Below are positions 7,490 to 17,117 of a stretch of 64,000 nt of DNA, one piece after another. Origin of the DNA: Candidatus Gastranaerophilales bacterium (GTDB lineage Bacteria; Cyanobacteriota; Vampirovibrionia; Gastranaerophilales; Gastranaerophilaceae); contig CAKMWI010000011.1 in the NCBI GenBank assembly GCA_928722015.1, positions 62,001 to 126,000 on the forward strand. Reading direction: 5' to 3'. Every line of letters starts with the position of its first letter. Position 1 is the stretch's first letter. Both the position numbers and the translations under genes were made by a program. The notes beneath the pieces were generated by a model. That model saw only the letters and a list, made by a program, of their open reading frames with translations. It was not told the origin of the DNA and searched no databases.

Positions 7490-8951
7490 AAACTTAAATA
7501 AAAGTTTTGGAAATATACAAGCGATAAAAGACCTTTCACTAAATATTGAAAAAGGCAAAATTACAGGTCTTATTGGTGCAGATGGTTCAGGAAAAACTAC
7601 ATTAATAAGACTTATTTCTGGCTTGTTAATTCCAAATAGTGGGGAAATTTCTGTTCTAGGAATTAATCCTGCAACAGAAAAAGAAAAGTTAAATCCTAAA
7701 ATAGGTTATATGCCTCAAAAATTTGGATTATATGAGGATTTAACAGTTGAAGAGAATTTGAAATTATATGCAGATTTAAAAAATCTTCCATACGATTTTG
7801 ATAAACTCCTAAAATTCACCAAACTAGCACCATTTACAGATAGACTGGCAGGAGCACTATCTGGTGGGATGAAACAGAAACTGGGATTAGCTTGTGCATT
7901 GATGGGTAATCCTGAATTTTTACTTTTAGATGAGCCCTCTGTTGGAGTAGATCCTATATCAAGGCGTGATTTGATGGAAATGGTAAGGAATTTAATTTCA
8001 CCGGAAACAACAGTTCTATGGTCAACTGCATATTTAGATGAAGCTCATAGTTTTGATATTTCGGTTGTATTAGACAAAGGACAGGTTATTTATGATGGAA
8101 CTCCTGAAAATTTAGCACCTACAACTCAAGAATTTGAGAATAAAGTAATTGAATTAATGGGAGGGTATAAAGAAACCCCTTCTCAAATTGCTGAAAATTA
8201 TCCAGAATTAACAGCAGATATAGAATGTACTGTGCTGGCTGATAATTTAGAGAAAAAATACGGAAATTTTTATGCTGTAAAAAACAATTCTTTTTGTATA
8301 AATAGGGGAGAAATCTTTGGACTTTTAGGACCAAATGGAGCAGGTAAATCAACCTCTTTTAAAATGATGTGCGGACTTGCAAAACCAACATCAGGAACTG
8401 CAAAAATTATGGGGATCGATATTTTGAAAGAGCCAAGTAAAGCTCGTTCAAATCTTGGTTATATGGCTCAAAAATTTTCACTATACGGAAATTTAACTCT
8501 GCGTCAAAACCTTGAATTTTTTGCATCAGTTTATGGAATAAAAGCAAAAAATAAGAGAAAAACAGTAGATGATATAATTGAAATTTTTAATTTTCAAGAT
8601 GTTGAAAATCAAAAAGCTGACGATTTACCACTGGGATTTAAACAGAGATTATCTTTAGCCTGTGCAGTTATCCATAATCCGCCTATTTTATTTTTGGATG
8701 AACCAACATCAGGAGTTGATGTAATTGCAAGAAAAGAATTTTGGAATCACATAAAATCCTTATCTAAAAAAGGGGTAACAATCCTTGTTACTACGCACTT
8801 TATGGATGAAGCTGAATACTGTGATAAAATAAGTCTTTTTTATAAAGGTGAAACGATTGCAGTAGGAACACCTCAAGAATTAAAAACAAAATCAGGTGCA
8901 AAAAATATGGAAGAAGCTTTTATTAACTTGATTAAGGAGAGTGAAAAATGA
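7470..8951 (+). CDS. Tandem ABC transporter ATPase (YbhF-like)
   Basis: 493 aa with two ABC domains. Domain 1 has Walker A GADGSGKTT (with Asp in place of the usual Asn), signature LSGGMKQKLGLA and Walker B FLLLDEPSVGVDP. Domain 2 has Walker A GPNGAGKST, the altered signature LPLGFKQRLSLA and Walker B ILFLDEPTSGVD. The LPLG-type second signature is normal for YbhF. It energises the two ABC-2 permeases that follow. The start lies inside the adaptor gene and the stop overlaps the first permease (ATGA). Confidence 0.92.
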   Translation: MQTVIIKNLNKSFGNIQAIKDLSLNIEKGKITGLIGADGSGKTTLIRLISGLLIPNSGEISVLGINPATEKEKLNPKIGYMPQKFGLYEDLTVEENLKLYADLKNLPYDFDKLLKFTKLAPFTDRLAGALSGGMKQKLGLACALMGNPEFLLLDEPSVGVDPISRRDLMEMVRNLISPETTVLWSTAYLDEAHSFDISVVLDKGQVIYDGTPENLAPTTQEFENKVIELMGGYKETPSQIAENYPELTADIECTVLADNLEKKYGNFYAVKNNSFCINRGEIFGLLGPNGAGKSTSFKMMCGLAKPTSGTAKIMGIDILKEPSKARSNLGYMAQKFSLYGNLTLRQNLEFFASVYGIKAKNKRKTVDDIIEIFNFQDVENQKADDLPLGFKQRLSLACAVIHNPPILFLDEPTSGVDVIARKEFWNHIKSLSKKGVTILVTTHFMDEAEYCDKISLFYKGETIAVGTPQELKTKSGAKNMEEAFINLIKESEK

Positions 8952-10057
8952 AAACACTTTTTGCTCTTATAAAAAAAGAATTTCGTCAAATCCTTAGAGA
9001 TCCAAGCAGCATAATAATTGCTTTTATTTTGCCACTTATTGCAATTTTAATTTACATGTACGGGATTAATTTGGATACCGTCAAGGTTACAATAGGAATA
9101 AAAAACGATGATGCAAATCCTGAAATTTCAACGCTTATTAAATCTTTTGGACATAGCAAATATGTGAGATCAATAATTTACGATAACGATAAAGAACTTC
9201 AAGAAGATATTGTCCGCTCAAAATTAAAAGGAGCAATTATTATTCCTAACGATTTTTCAAAAAATTTATCAAATCAAAAACCTGCGGATTTTATAATTAT
9301 AACAGATGGCAGTGAAGTAAACACAGCAAATTATGTCCAAAATTATGCCCTTCAAATTACAAATCAATGGCTTGCAACAAGCAAATACAAAAATGCATCT
9401 ACAATGCCGATTGTTACCCCAACAGTTAGAACTTGGTACAATCAGGATTTGAATAGTCATTATTTTATTTTACCCGGATCAATTGCAATTACAATGACAC
9501 TTATCGGAATATTGCTTACAGCACTTGTAATCGCAAGAGAATGGGAACGAGGCACAATGGAAGCTCTTTTGACAACAAGAGTTAGGAAAATTGATATTGT
9601 ACTAGGTAAATATATTCCATATTTTACACTTGGAATGTTATCTATGAGTTTTAGCGTATTTATGTGTCTTGTAATTTTTAAAATACCATTTAGAGGGAAT
9701 CTTTTAATACTATTTTTTGTAAGCGGATTATTTTTATTTACGTCTTCAGGAATAGGCTTGTTAATTTCTTCAAAACTTAAAAATCAATTTTTAGCAAGCC
9801 AAGTATCACTCGGAATAGGATTTTTGCCGGCATTGTTACTTTCAGGATTAATGTTTCCGATAAATTCAATGCCTTTAGTTTTTCAGTATTTAACAATGGT
9901 TTTACCGCCCAGATATTTTATAACTTTTATTGAAAGTGAATTTATGGCAGGTACGGTTTGGGAAATCGTTATAATAAATTCATTATTCCTATCTATTTTG
10001 GGTTTAATACTTTTTGTAGCTGTTTATAAAAATACAGATATGAGGCTGAATAAATGA
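8948..10057 (+). CDS. ABC-2 type permease (YbhS-like)
   Basis: 369 aa. One N-terminal helix (about 20-42), a large extracytoplasmic domain (about 43-170), then five membrane helices in the C-terminal half, with the conserved cytoplasmic turn VIAREWERGTMEALLTT. This is the ABC2_membrane/YbhS architecture. It pairs with the next gene, which has the same length and layout, to form a heterodimeric export pore. Substrate unknown; homologous systems export drugs or cations. Confidence 0.9.
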   Translation: MKTLFALIKKEFRQILRDPSSIIIAFILPLIAILIYMYGINLDTVKVTIGIKNDDANPEISTLIKSFGHSKYVRSIIYDNDKELQEDIVRSKLKGAIIIPNDFSKNLSNQKPADFIIITDGSEVNTANYVQNYALQITNQWLATSKYKNASTMPIVTPTVRTWYNQDLNSHYFILPGSIAITMTLIGILLTALVIAREWERGTMEALLTTRVRKIDIVLGKYIPYFTLGMLSMSFSVFMCLVIFKIPFRGNLLILFFVSGLFLFTSSGIGLLISSKLKNQFLASQVSLGIGFLPALLLSGLMFPINSMPLVFQYLTMVLPPRYFITFIESEFMAGTVWEIVIINSLFLSILGLILFVAVYKNTDMRLNK

Positions 10058-11163
10058 TAAAAGATGTTTTAAGAAGAGTTTTTGCTCTAATAAAAAAAGA
10101 ATTTATAACTATTTGGAAAGACCCGAAAAGTCGAGGAATTATTATTGCTTTGCCATTATTGCAGCTATTTGTATTTTCAAATGCCATTACGATGGAAGTC
10201 AAAAATATTGATGTTGCGGTCTTAGATAGATCAAATACTTATGAATCAAGAGAATTATTGTCAAGGTTTGAAAACTCTACAAGATTTAGAAATTTTTATT
10301 ATGTAAATGACGAAAAAGTTTTAAAAGAAAAAATTGATAATCAAAAAGTTCAGCTTGGAATATATATAAACAACGATTTTTCAAAAAATATTAAAAATAA
10401 AAAAATAACTGATATTTTAGTAATTGCAGATGGTAGGCAAACCAATTCCGCATCTATTGCTTCAGCTTATGCATCTCAAATAGTAAATGATTACAATAAT
10501 GAAATTTCAAATACTACTCCTCAATTAAATCCTACAATTAGAAATTGGTATAACCCTAATTTAGAATATCGTTGGTATTTGCTGACCGTTCTTGTTGCAA
10601 TGCTTGCACTAGTTATAACACTATTGCTAACAGCCTTGTCTATCGCAAGAGAAAGAGAAATGGGAACTTTTGACCAGCTTATTGTAAGTCCACTAACTTC
10701 TTTTGAAATTTTGTTAGGGAAAACGGTACCGCCATTAATAATTGCATTGTCACTCACAACAATTATGACAACATTTGTAATCCTATTTTTTAAAGTACCA
10801 TTTATAGGTTCACCACTTCTATTTTTTACCGCGATTTTTGTATCATTGCTTTCAATCACCGGAGTTGGATTATTTATATCATCAATATGTAAAACTCAAC
10901 AGCAAGCAATTTTAGGAGTTATAACTTTTCAAATGCCTGCAATTTTGCTATCAGGTTTCATTTCGCCGATAGAAGATATGCCTCAAATATTGCAATATCT
11001 AACCTACTTAAATCCTATAAGATTTTTTATGGTATTAGTGCGTGGAATTTTCTTAAAAGGAATGAGTTTTGCAGATGTATTCTATAATTTAATCCCATTA
11101 ATTATTATTGCAATTATCACTTTGAGTTTAGCTTCAATGACATTTAAAAAGAAACTTGATTAA
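10054..11163 (+). CDS. ABC-2 type permease (YbhR-like)
   Basis: 369 aa, a paralogue of the preceding permease: N-terminal helix, soluble domain, then LSIAREREMGTFDQLIVSPL and five C-terminal helices with LLSGFISPIEDMPQ. Overlaps the first permease by ATGA and is the last gene of the efflux operon. No strong terminator is visible directly after the stop; the diverged repeat starting at 11175 follows. Confidence 0.9.
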   Translation: MIKDVLRRVFALIKKEFITIWKDPKSRGIIIALPLLQLFVFSNAITMEVKNIDVAVLDRSNTYESRELLSRFENSTRFRNFYYVNDEKVLKEKIDNQKVQLGIYINNDFSKNIKNKKITDILVIADGRQTNSASIASAYASQIVNDYNNEISNTTPQLNPTIRNWYNPNLEYRWYLLTVLVAMLALVITLLLTALSIAREREMGTFDQLIVSPLTSFEILLGKTVPPLIIALSLTTIMTTFVILFFKVPFIGSPLLFFTAIFVSLLSITGVGLFISSICKTQQQAILGVITFQMPAILLSGFISPIEDMPQILQYLTYLNPIRFFMVLVRGIFLKGMSFADVFYNLIPLIIIAIITLSLASMTFKKKLD

Positions 11164-11174
11164 TTAAAAATAAT

Positions 11175-11400
11175 CGGAGTTAATTTACTTAAAATATCCA
11201 GTTTTATCCATGCAAGTTAGATTATAAGGGCAAAATAGGCAATAATATAAATTCATTGACAGTAATTGGACAAGAATGATTAATAAAAAAATTTATTTCA
11301 GACCCTCAATATTCAAATATAAAATCACAAATAACTAATAATCTTTGTACGTTTAGATATAATATTTTCTTAAAGTTAAGCTAAATTACTGTTAATTAAC
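11175..11400. repeat. Diverged long repeat, left copy
   Basis: This gene-free stretch aligns, in the same orientation, with 26485-26756. Shared blocks include TTTACTTAAAAT, then GTTTTATCC and TTAGATTAT followed by AGGG and AAATAGGC, then GACAGTAATtGGACAA, and later ATTCAAA and AATAATCTTT. Identity is high within blocks and low between them, with several indels in the right copy. No open frame is conserved. The two copies bracket the accessory island. Nothing else is seen in 11164-11495. Confidence 0.7.
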
Positions 11401-11495
11401 ATGAAAAAACACTGTAGTTAAAGAAATTTATCCAAAAATTAAAAAACTATATCCACACATAATAGAACTTTTTTCTGTTTTGTATAAAAATATAT

Positions 11496-11524
11496 TTAAC
11501 ATGTTTGTAATACAATTATATAAT
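11496..11524 (+). promoter_or_regulatory. Promoter of the TerB-BrxD-helicase-channel operon
   Basis: TTAACA (11496-11501), a 17-bp spacer and TATAAT (11519-11524). The Shine-Dalgarno AGGAG follows at 11528-11532, eight bases before the ATG at 11541. No obvious operator dyad is seen. Confidence 0.65.
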
Positions 11525-11540
11525 AATAGGAGTGTGTTAA

Positions 11541-13685
11541 ATGAGTTTTTTATTGTTTATTATTTTAATAATTGTCATTGTTACAGCTTCAAATAATAAT
11601 AAAAATACTCAAAATAACAATGCTAAATATCAAACGCCTACGTATTCTAATCCAACATATAATCAATATTATTTTAGCAGGCGCTCTATCCCAAAACTTA
11701 AATTTTATTCAAAAAAGGATACTCTTGAGTTATTTGGATATACAATTACAAATTCTTTATTTTATACCAGTACTTCTAAATCAGATATGCCATTTGCTAT
11801 ATATACAAAATCAACTCCAAATTTTGGAGAGACTCCTTCAGAAGGACTAAATTACTGGCCAAATTATAATCAAATAAGTAAAACTCAACAAGGTTATTTT
11901 ATAAAGTGGTTAGCTAACGGAAAACCTTATATTGAAGAATTAGGCTATGCTTACATTTACTATTATGGTTTAGAATATAGAGCTCTTGTAGAAAAACAGG
12001 ATCAAAAGGAAGTTTTATTTGAAATTATAGATTTAGTTAATAAGTTTAAAAGATTAAGATATGGATATGACTTAATAGTTTACTTGATATTATCAATTAA
12101 TAATTTTTCACAAGATGAAATAGATAAAATATTAGTGTTTTTAAAAAATAACGAACTAGAATATATGTACAATCCTGCATATAATTCAATAATTAAAAAT
12201 TTAACACCAAGCGAAGATTATCATGTAAAATTCTCACCTTATCAATTCTTAAATAATGATGAATACAATAATTTAAGTGATAGAAAAAATGAGTTACTAT
12301 CTTATTATTTTGAGAAGATAACAGAAAACCTTGAGGAATCAGAACTTTATAGTGTAAAAACACAAACATATAATTATTATATGGCTATGGCGTACTATCA
12401 TACTAGTAACCTTGTCACTTATAACGCAATTGTTCCATCAACAAAGGTAAAACGTCTTTGGAATCAGGCTCGTAAAATAATAAAAGATGAAATTAAGCAA
12501 ACTGTTAAAAAATTTGATAGTTCTAGTAATCCTTTGACAGAAATTGAAAAACTTACATACTTGCCTTCTAAATTAAGAAACAATATAAATTATTCATCTA
12601 ATCATTTTGATTTTGGAGAAAAAACAATTTCTGACATAGGTACAATTGCAGAAAAATTAGGATTTAAAATGCAAGATAAAACAACATTAAGACAATCTTC
12701 TTTAATTATAGATGCTTGTGAAGCATTTGGATATGAAATTGAACCAAATGTTAATGTTGACCAAAAGCCATATAAAAAGAATTCGAAAATTATGATATAT
12801 AAAAGCCAATTTCCTATAAAACTTTCGCCTATTGATTATCATATGGCTGCATTATTTACAGATATTGGTTTAAAAATAGCATTAGAAGATAATGAACTTC
12901 TTCCAATAGAAATGTCATATATTGAAAACTATATAAAAAAGGAATTTACATTATCTCCTTCAGAAAGACTTCGTTTGCAAATGAGAACAGAATTAATTGT
13001 TCATACAAAAGAAATAAACACAAATGATACAATCAAAAAGCTAATTAAAATGTTAAATGATAGTAGTAAAGAAACTGTTTCTAAATTTATAATCTCTGTA
13101 GCCAAAGTAGATGGCATTATCAAGGATAGTGAATTAAAAATTTTACAAAAAATATTTAAACAGCTTGGTCTTTCTGAAGATTATTTGAATTCGTCTCTTT
13201 CTGAACTTATTAATAATACAGAAGAAGTTGTTATAGTTGAAAAAGGGACCGGTAAAAAGAGAAAAGGGTCGAAAATACCTACAAACATTGAATTAAATGG
13301 AAAAGTAGAGTTAAAATTAAATGCTGAAAAATTAGAAAAAATAAAAATTAATACTTCTGAAATTCATAGTGTATTACAAGAAATTTTTGCCGAAGAACAA
13401 GCCGAAATATTAAAAGCTGAGCCAATAGAAACTACTAACTCAGAAGATATGGATAAAACTGAAATAGAAAATGGTTTACAAAACATCGTAAACATCATTA
13501 TTGAAAAAGAAAACTGGACTCGTAATGAACTCCTAAATGTTATTCAAAATAAAGGAATGATGTTAAGTAGCACAATAGATGAAATTAATGAGTGGAGCAA
13601 CAAAGAATTTGGTGATTTTCTTATTGAAGAAGATGACGATGTATATTTTGTAAATAAAGACGTTGTTAATTTAATTAAAAAATAA
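11541..13685 (+). CDS. TerB-N / TerB / TerB-C membrane-anchored protein
   Basis: 714 aa. A single hydrophobic helix at residues 2-16 anchors the N-terminus, followed by an Asn/Tyr-rich linker. The TerB-N domain is recognisable from NYWPNYNQ (104-111), GYFIKWLANGKPYIEELGYA and YIYYYGLEYRAL (118-149). A helical TerB-like domain lies at about 435-555 (HMAALFTDIGLKIALEDNEL and FIISVAKVDGIIKDSELKIL), and TerB-C fills the C-terminal 150 residues. TerB-N/TerB-C proteins are known to sit beside P-loop ATPases and helicases in predicted DNA-processing or defence systems. It leads a four-gene operon and could place the complex at the membrane; that is inferred. Confidence 0.85.
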   Translation: MSFLLFIILIIVIVTASNNNKNTQNNNAKYQTPTYSNPTYNQYYFSRRSIPKLKFYSKKDTLELFGYTITNSLFYTSTSKSDMPFAIYTKSTPNFGETPSEGLNYWPNYNQISKTQQGYFIKWLANGKPYIEELGYAYIYYYGLEYRALVEKQDQKEVLFEIIDLVNKFKRLRYGYDLIVYLILSINNFSQDEIDKILVFLKNNELEYMYNPAYNSIIKNLTPSEDYHVKFSPYQFLNNDEYNNLSDRKNELLSYYFEKITENLEESELYSVKTQTYNYYMAMAYYHTSNLVTYNAIVPSTKVKRLWNQARKIIKDEIKQTVKKFDSSSNPLTEIEKLTYLPSKLRNNINYSSNHFDFGEKTISDIGTIAEKLGFKMQDKTTLRQSSLIIDACEAFGYEIEPNVNVDQKPYKKNSKIMIYKSQFPIKLSPIDYHMAALFTDIGLKIALEDNELLPIEMSYIENYIKKEFTLSPSERLRLQMRTELIVHTKEINTNDTIKKLIKMLNDSSKETVSKFIISVAKVDGIIKDSELKILQKIFKQLGLSEDYLNSSLSELINNTEEVVIVEKGTGKKRKGSKIPTNIELNGKVELKLNAEKLEKIKINTSEIHSVLQEIFAEEQAEILKAEPIETTNSEDMDKTEIENGLQNIVNIIIEKENWTRNELLNVIQNKGMMLSSTIDEINEWSNKEFGDFLIEEDDDVYFVNKDVVNLIKK

Positions 13686-13697
13686 GGGATAATTATT

Positions 13698-14972
13698 ATG
13701 GAAAAAATAAAAATCAAATCAAAAGAAAAGAATGCAATTATAGAATCTCTAAAAGCAGGTATTGTTCCACGAATTGGATTACAACATATTCAAGTAGGTA
13801 GGGCTGATGAAATTAAAGAAATGATAAAAGATTATGAATTAATCTCTGATGGCGGAGCAAAAACAAGATTTATAATTGGGGAATATGGCTCAGGCAAAAC
13901 TTTTTTCCTAACATTATCCAAATTAATTGCTCATGAAAAGAATTTAGTGGTAGTTTCTGCAGATATTACAACAGAAAAGGTATTATGCTCGTCAGATGGG
14001 AAATCACAAAAATTATTTTCTGAGCTAATAACAAATATGTCTACCAAAACTAAACCTGATGGTGGTGCATTAAGATCTATTATTGAGAGATGGGCATCAA
14101 AAATATTAAAAAGTAATGAAAATATTACTGAAGAAAATATTTATAAAGAATTGATGCCATTAGAAAAATATGTTGCTTGTTATGATTTTTCAAAAGTTTT
14201 AACAACCTATATTAATGCATACCAAAATGGTGATGATATAAAAATGTCACAAGTCTTAAGATGGCTAAGAGCAGAATATACAACAAAAACTGATGCTCGT
14301 AACGATTTAGGCGTAAGAACAATAATCGATGATAATAATTTCTATGAATATTTAAAATTGTTTGCAGGTTTTGTAAGATTAGCAGGATATTCTGGTTTAA
14401 TAGTTAATATTGATGAATTGGCAATTTTAGCAAGGCTAAAATCAAACATTAGAAATAAAAATTTTGAAAGAATTTTAAATATAATTAATGATTCGTTACA
14501 AGGGACAACAGAATATCTAGGGTTTATATTTGGTGGAACACCAGAATTTTTGGAAGATAAATACAAGGGTATGTATAGTTATGGTGCTTTAGAAACTCGA
14601 CTTGCCGATAATCCTTTTGCAAAAGGAGGTATGAAAGATTTAACTGGACCAGTGATAAGATTAGACAACTTATCACAAGAAGAATTGTATATGTTATTTT
14701 TAAATATAAGAAATGTTTTTGCAGAATACGATGAAACTAAGTATTTGGTTTCTGAAAACGATATTAAAACATTTATGCAATGGCTTATGAACAGGTTAGG
14801 TGCTAAATCTTTTCTTTCACCGAGGGAATCTATTAAAGCATTTATAGGTTTACTAAGCCAATTACAGAATTATCCTGATACAAATATCTCAAATTACTTA
14901 TCAGGAGTAAAAATTCAGGAGTATAAAGAACCAATTGATGAAGAATTGGTATCACTAAAATTAGGAGATTAA
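13698..14972 (+). CDS. BrxD-like ATP-binding protein (DUF2791)
   Basis: 424 aa. It has the features of the BREX-associated ATPase BrxD: the N-terminal LKAGIVPRIGLQHIQVGRAD, Walker A GEYGSGKT (61-68) and Walker B LIVNIDELAIL near residue 238, followed by KNFERILNIINDSL and FIFGGTPEFLED, then LADNPFAKGG. BrxD proteins work with the BrxHI helicase in type 2 BREX, where their role is unclear. None of the other BREX components (methylase PglX, phosphatase PglZ, PglW) is present here, so this is a separate system using the same ATPase-helicase pair. It lies 12 bp after the TerB gene and its TAA overlaps the helicase ATG. Confidence 0.88.
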   Translation: MEKIKIKSKEKNAIIESLKAGIVPRIGLQHIQVGRADEIKEMIKDYELISDGGAKTRFIIGEYGSGKTFFLTLSKLIAHEKNLVVVSADITTEKVLCSSDGKSQKLFSELITNMSTKTKPDGGALRSIIERWASKILKSNENITEENIYKELMPLEKYVACYDFSKVLTTYINAYQNGDDIKMSQVLRWLRAEYTTKTDARNDLGVRTIIDDNNFYEYLKLFAGFVRLAGYSGLIVNIDELAILARLKSNIRNKNFERILNIINDSLQGTTEYLGFIFGGTPEFLEDKYKGMYSYGALETRLADNPFAKGGMKDLTGPVIRLDNLSQEELYMLFLNIRNVFAEYDETKYLVSENDIKTFMQWLMNRLGAKSFLSPRESIKAFIGLLSQLQNYPDTNISNYLSGVKIQEYKEPIDEELVSLKLGD

Positions 14973-17107
14973 TGGAACCTTTTTATTTATTAAATAAAAA
15001 AATACAAAAAGTTATTCATGAAATGAAATGGGAAAATTTTAGACCAATTCAAGATGAAGCTATTTTACATATGGTTAATAATCCTAGCGATATGATAATA
15101 TCTGCTCCTACTGCAAGCGGGAAAACAGAAGCTGCATTTCTCCCAATTATTTCACAAATAGCAGATAAAGGAAAGGATTCTGTAAAAATATTATATATAT
15201 CACCATTAAAAGCACTTATAAATGACCAGTTTTCAAGAATAGAAGCTCTTTGTAAACATATAGACTTCCCAATTACTAAATGGCATGGGGATGCAAACCA
15301 ATCAAAAAAAGTCTCACTGATTAAAAATCCTGCAGGTATATTACTCATAACACCAGAATCAATTGAATCTTTATTTATAAATAAGACAGAATTTTTAGGA
15401 TCATTGTTTAATAGTTTAGAATATATTGTAATTGACGAAATACATAGCTTTATTGGTAATGAAAGAGGATCGCAATTAAAGAGTTTAATTAACCGTTTAG
15501 AACACACTGTAGAAATACAACCTTATAAAATTGCATTATCTGCAACAATAAGTAACCTTTCTGATATCGCAGAATGGTTAAATCCCAGTAACCCTAGCAC
15601 TGTAAAAATAATTGAAGATAACGATAAATCTAAAGATATTGTTGGTTTAATAAAATGTTATAAAAACATTCCTCCTATTGTAGGCGTTGATAAAGATGAA
15701 TTTTCCGAATTAAAACAGGATCTATTTAATGTCATAAAACAAGGTAAAAATCTAATTTTTGCAAATGCAAAAATGACATTGGAAGAATATTGTGATTCCA
15801 TGCAAAATATTGCTTATGAAAACAGTTACCCTAATAATTTTTATATCCATCACGGCTCTTTGGCTAAAAATATCAGAGAGCAATGCGAAAACTTACTAAA
15901 AAAAGAATCAAATATTTCAGTATTTTGTACTAATACATTGGAATTGGGTATTGATATTGGAAATATAGATAGAGTGATATTTTTAGCTCCGCCATTTTCT
16001 GTTGCTTCTATGGTGCAACGACTTGGTCGTTGTGGTAGAAAAGAAAATGCAAGAAAAGAGTTTAGATTTTATATTGAAGAAAATGATATCGATGATAATG
16101 CTACTTGGCAAGATATGTTCAGGGTTCAATTGGTTCAAAGTATTGCTATTGTTGAATTAATGTTAAAAGAAAGCATTGAACCCCTTGAAACTAATACCTT
16201 TGACTATTCAACTTTTATTCACCAAATTTTATCATATTTGGGACAAACTGGCGGTGCCGATGCTTCTAAAATATATTATAACATCGCAGATATCTCTTTT
16301 AATAATTATTTTTCTAAAGAGGATTTTATAGCTATATTGCAAAAGCTTAATTCAGATGAAATTATTTATCAAATGCCTAATGGAATAATTACATTAAGCA
16401 AACTGGGAGAGAAAATTGTTGAGAATTATGAATTCTATGCCGCGTTTATAACTCCAAAAGATTGGAAAGTTGTTTGTAATGGTAAGGAAATAGGTCAAAT
16501 ATCTGGAGGAAATTTATTATTCTTAAAAGAGGGAAGTCATTTTCTTTTAGCTGGTAAGCGATGGGAAATAGTTGAGTTCAAAAATAAAATTCAAACGATA
16601 ATTGTAAAAAAAGCATATGGGAAAAAACCTATTAAATTCCAAGGGGGATCTCAAAATATACACAGGACAATTCATCAAAAAATGTTAGAAATTTATGAAA
16701 ATTGTTATATCCCGAAGTATTTATCTCAAGCATCAATTCCAATCTTAGAAGAAGGATTTGAAAATTATAAAACATATGTAAAAACTAATGATAGTAATAT
16801 CCTTACAGTTTTGGAAGGGACTCGAATCCAAAATACAATAGGTTTGCTTTTTAAATATTGTGGTATAGATATTGAAGATGGAGGAATTGGTTATTATTCA
16901 ACCTGTAGAAAGCACGAACTAATTAAAATTTTAAAATCAATTAATTTTTCAAATCTTGATAAAAATTCCATAATTGATTTAGTTGATAAATCTTTAAAAT
17001 ATAAAAAGAAATTTGATTATTTGCTACCAGATAATATTCTGAATAAAGCATATGAAAAACAATGCCTAGATTTTAATGGAGCTAAGGAATTTATAAATAA
17101 ATTGTAG
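14972..17107 (+). CDS. Lhr/BrxHI-like DEAD/DEAH-box helicase
   Basis: 711 aa SF2 helicase. Visible motifs: RPIQDEAI (Q-like), SAPTASGKTEA (motif I, about 40-50), YISPLKAL (Ia), ITPESIESL (Ib), VIDEIHSF (motif II), ALSATISN (III), FCTNTLELGIDIG (V) and QRLGRCGR (VI). The C-terminal third resembles the Lhr-type winged-helix and extension region. BrxHI in BREX type 2 has this architecture. Start overlaps the BrxD-like gene by one base (TAATG), and the channel gene begins ten bases after its stop, so all are one transcript. It likely unwinds or remodels nucleic acid with the ATPase. Confidence 0.9.
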   Translation: MEPFYLLNKKIQKVIHEMKWENFRPIQDEAILHMVNNPSDMIISAPTASGKTEAAFLPIISQIADKGKDSVKILYISPLKALINDQFSRIEALCKHIDFPITKWHGDANQSKKVSLIKNPAGILLITPESIESLFINKTEFLGSLFNSLEYIVIDEIHSFIGNERGSQLKSLINRLEHTVEIQPYKIALSATISNLSDIAEWLNPSNPSTVKIIEDNDKSKDIVGLIKCYKNIPPIVGVDKDEFSELKQDLFNVIKQGKNLIFANAKMTLEEYCDSMQNIAYENSYPNNFYIHHGSLAKNIREQCENLLKKESNISVFCTNTLELGIDIGNIDRVIFLAPPFSVASMVQRLGRCGRKENARKEFRFYIEENDIDDNATWQDMFRVQLVQSIAIVELMLKESIEPLETNTFDYSTFIHQILSYLGQTGGADASKIYYNIADISFNNYFSKEDFIAILQKLNSDEIIYQMPNGIITLSKLGEKIVENYEFYAAFITPKDWKVVCNGKEIGQISGGNLLFLKEGSHFLLAGKRWEIVEFKNKIQTIIVKKAYGKKPIKFQGGSQNIHRTIHQKMLEIYENCYIPKYLSQASIPILEEGFENYKTYVKTNDSNILTVLEGTRIQNTIGLLFKYCGIDIEDGGIGYYSTCRKHELIKILKSINFSNLDKNSIIDLVDKSLKYKKKFDYLLPDNILNKAYEKQCLDFNGAKEFINKL

Positions 17108-17117
17108 GAATGTAAAT

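Noticed and set aside
15049..15507. 152-codon minus-strand frame inside the helicase gene
   Set aside because: Shadow of the DEAD-box region on the other strand.
13698..17107. Classical BREX or Pgl system
   Set aside because: BrxD- and BrxHI-like proteins are present, but no PglX, PglZ, PglW, BrxA, BrxB or BrxC was found in the window.
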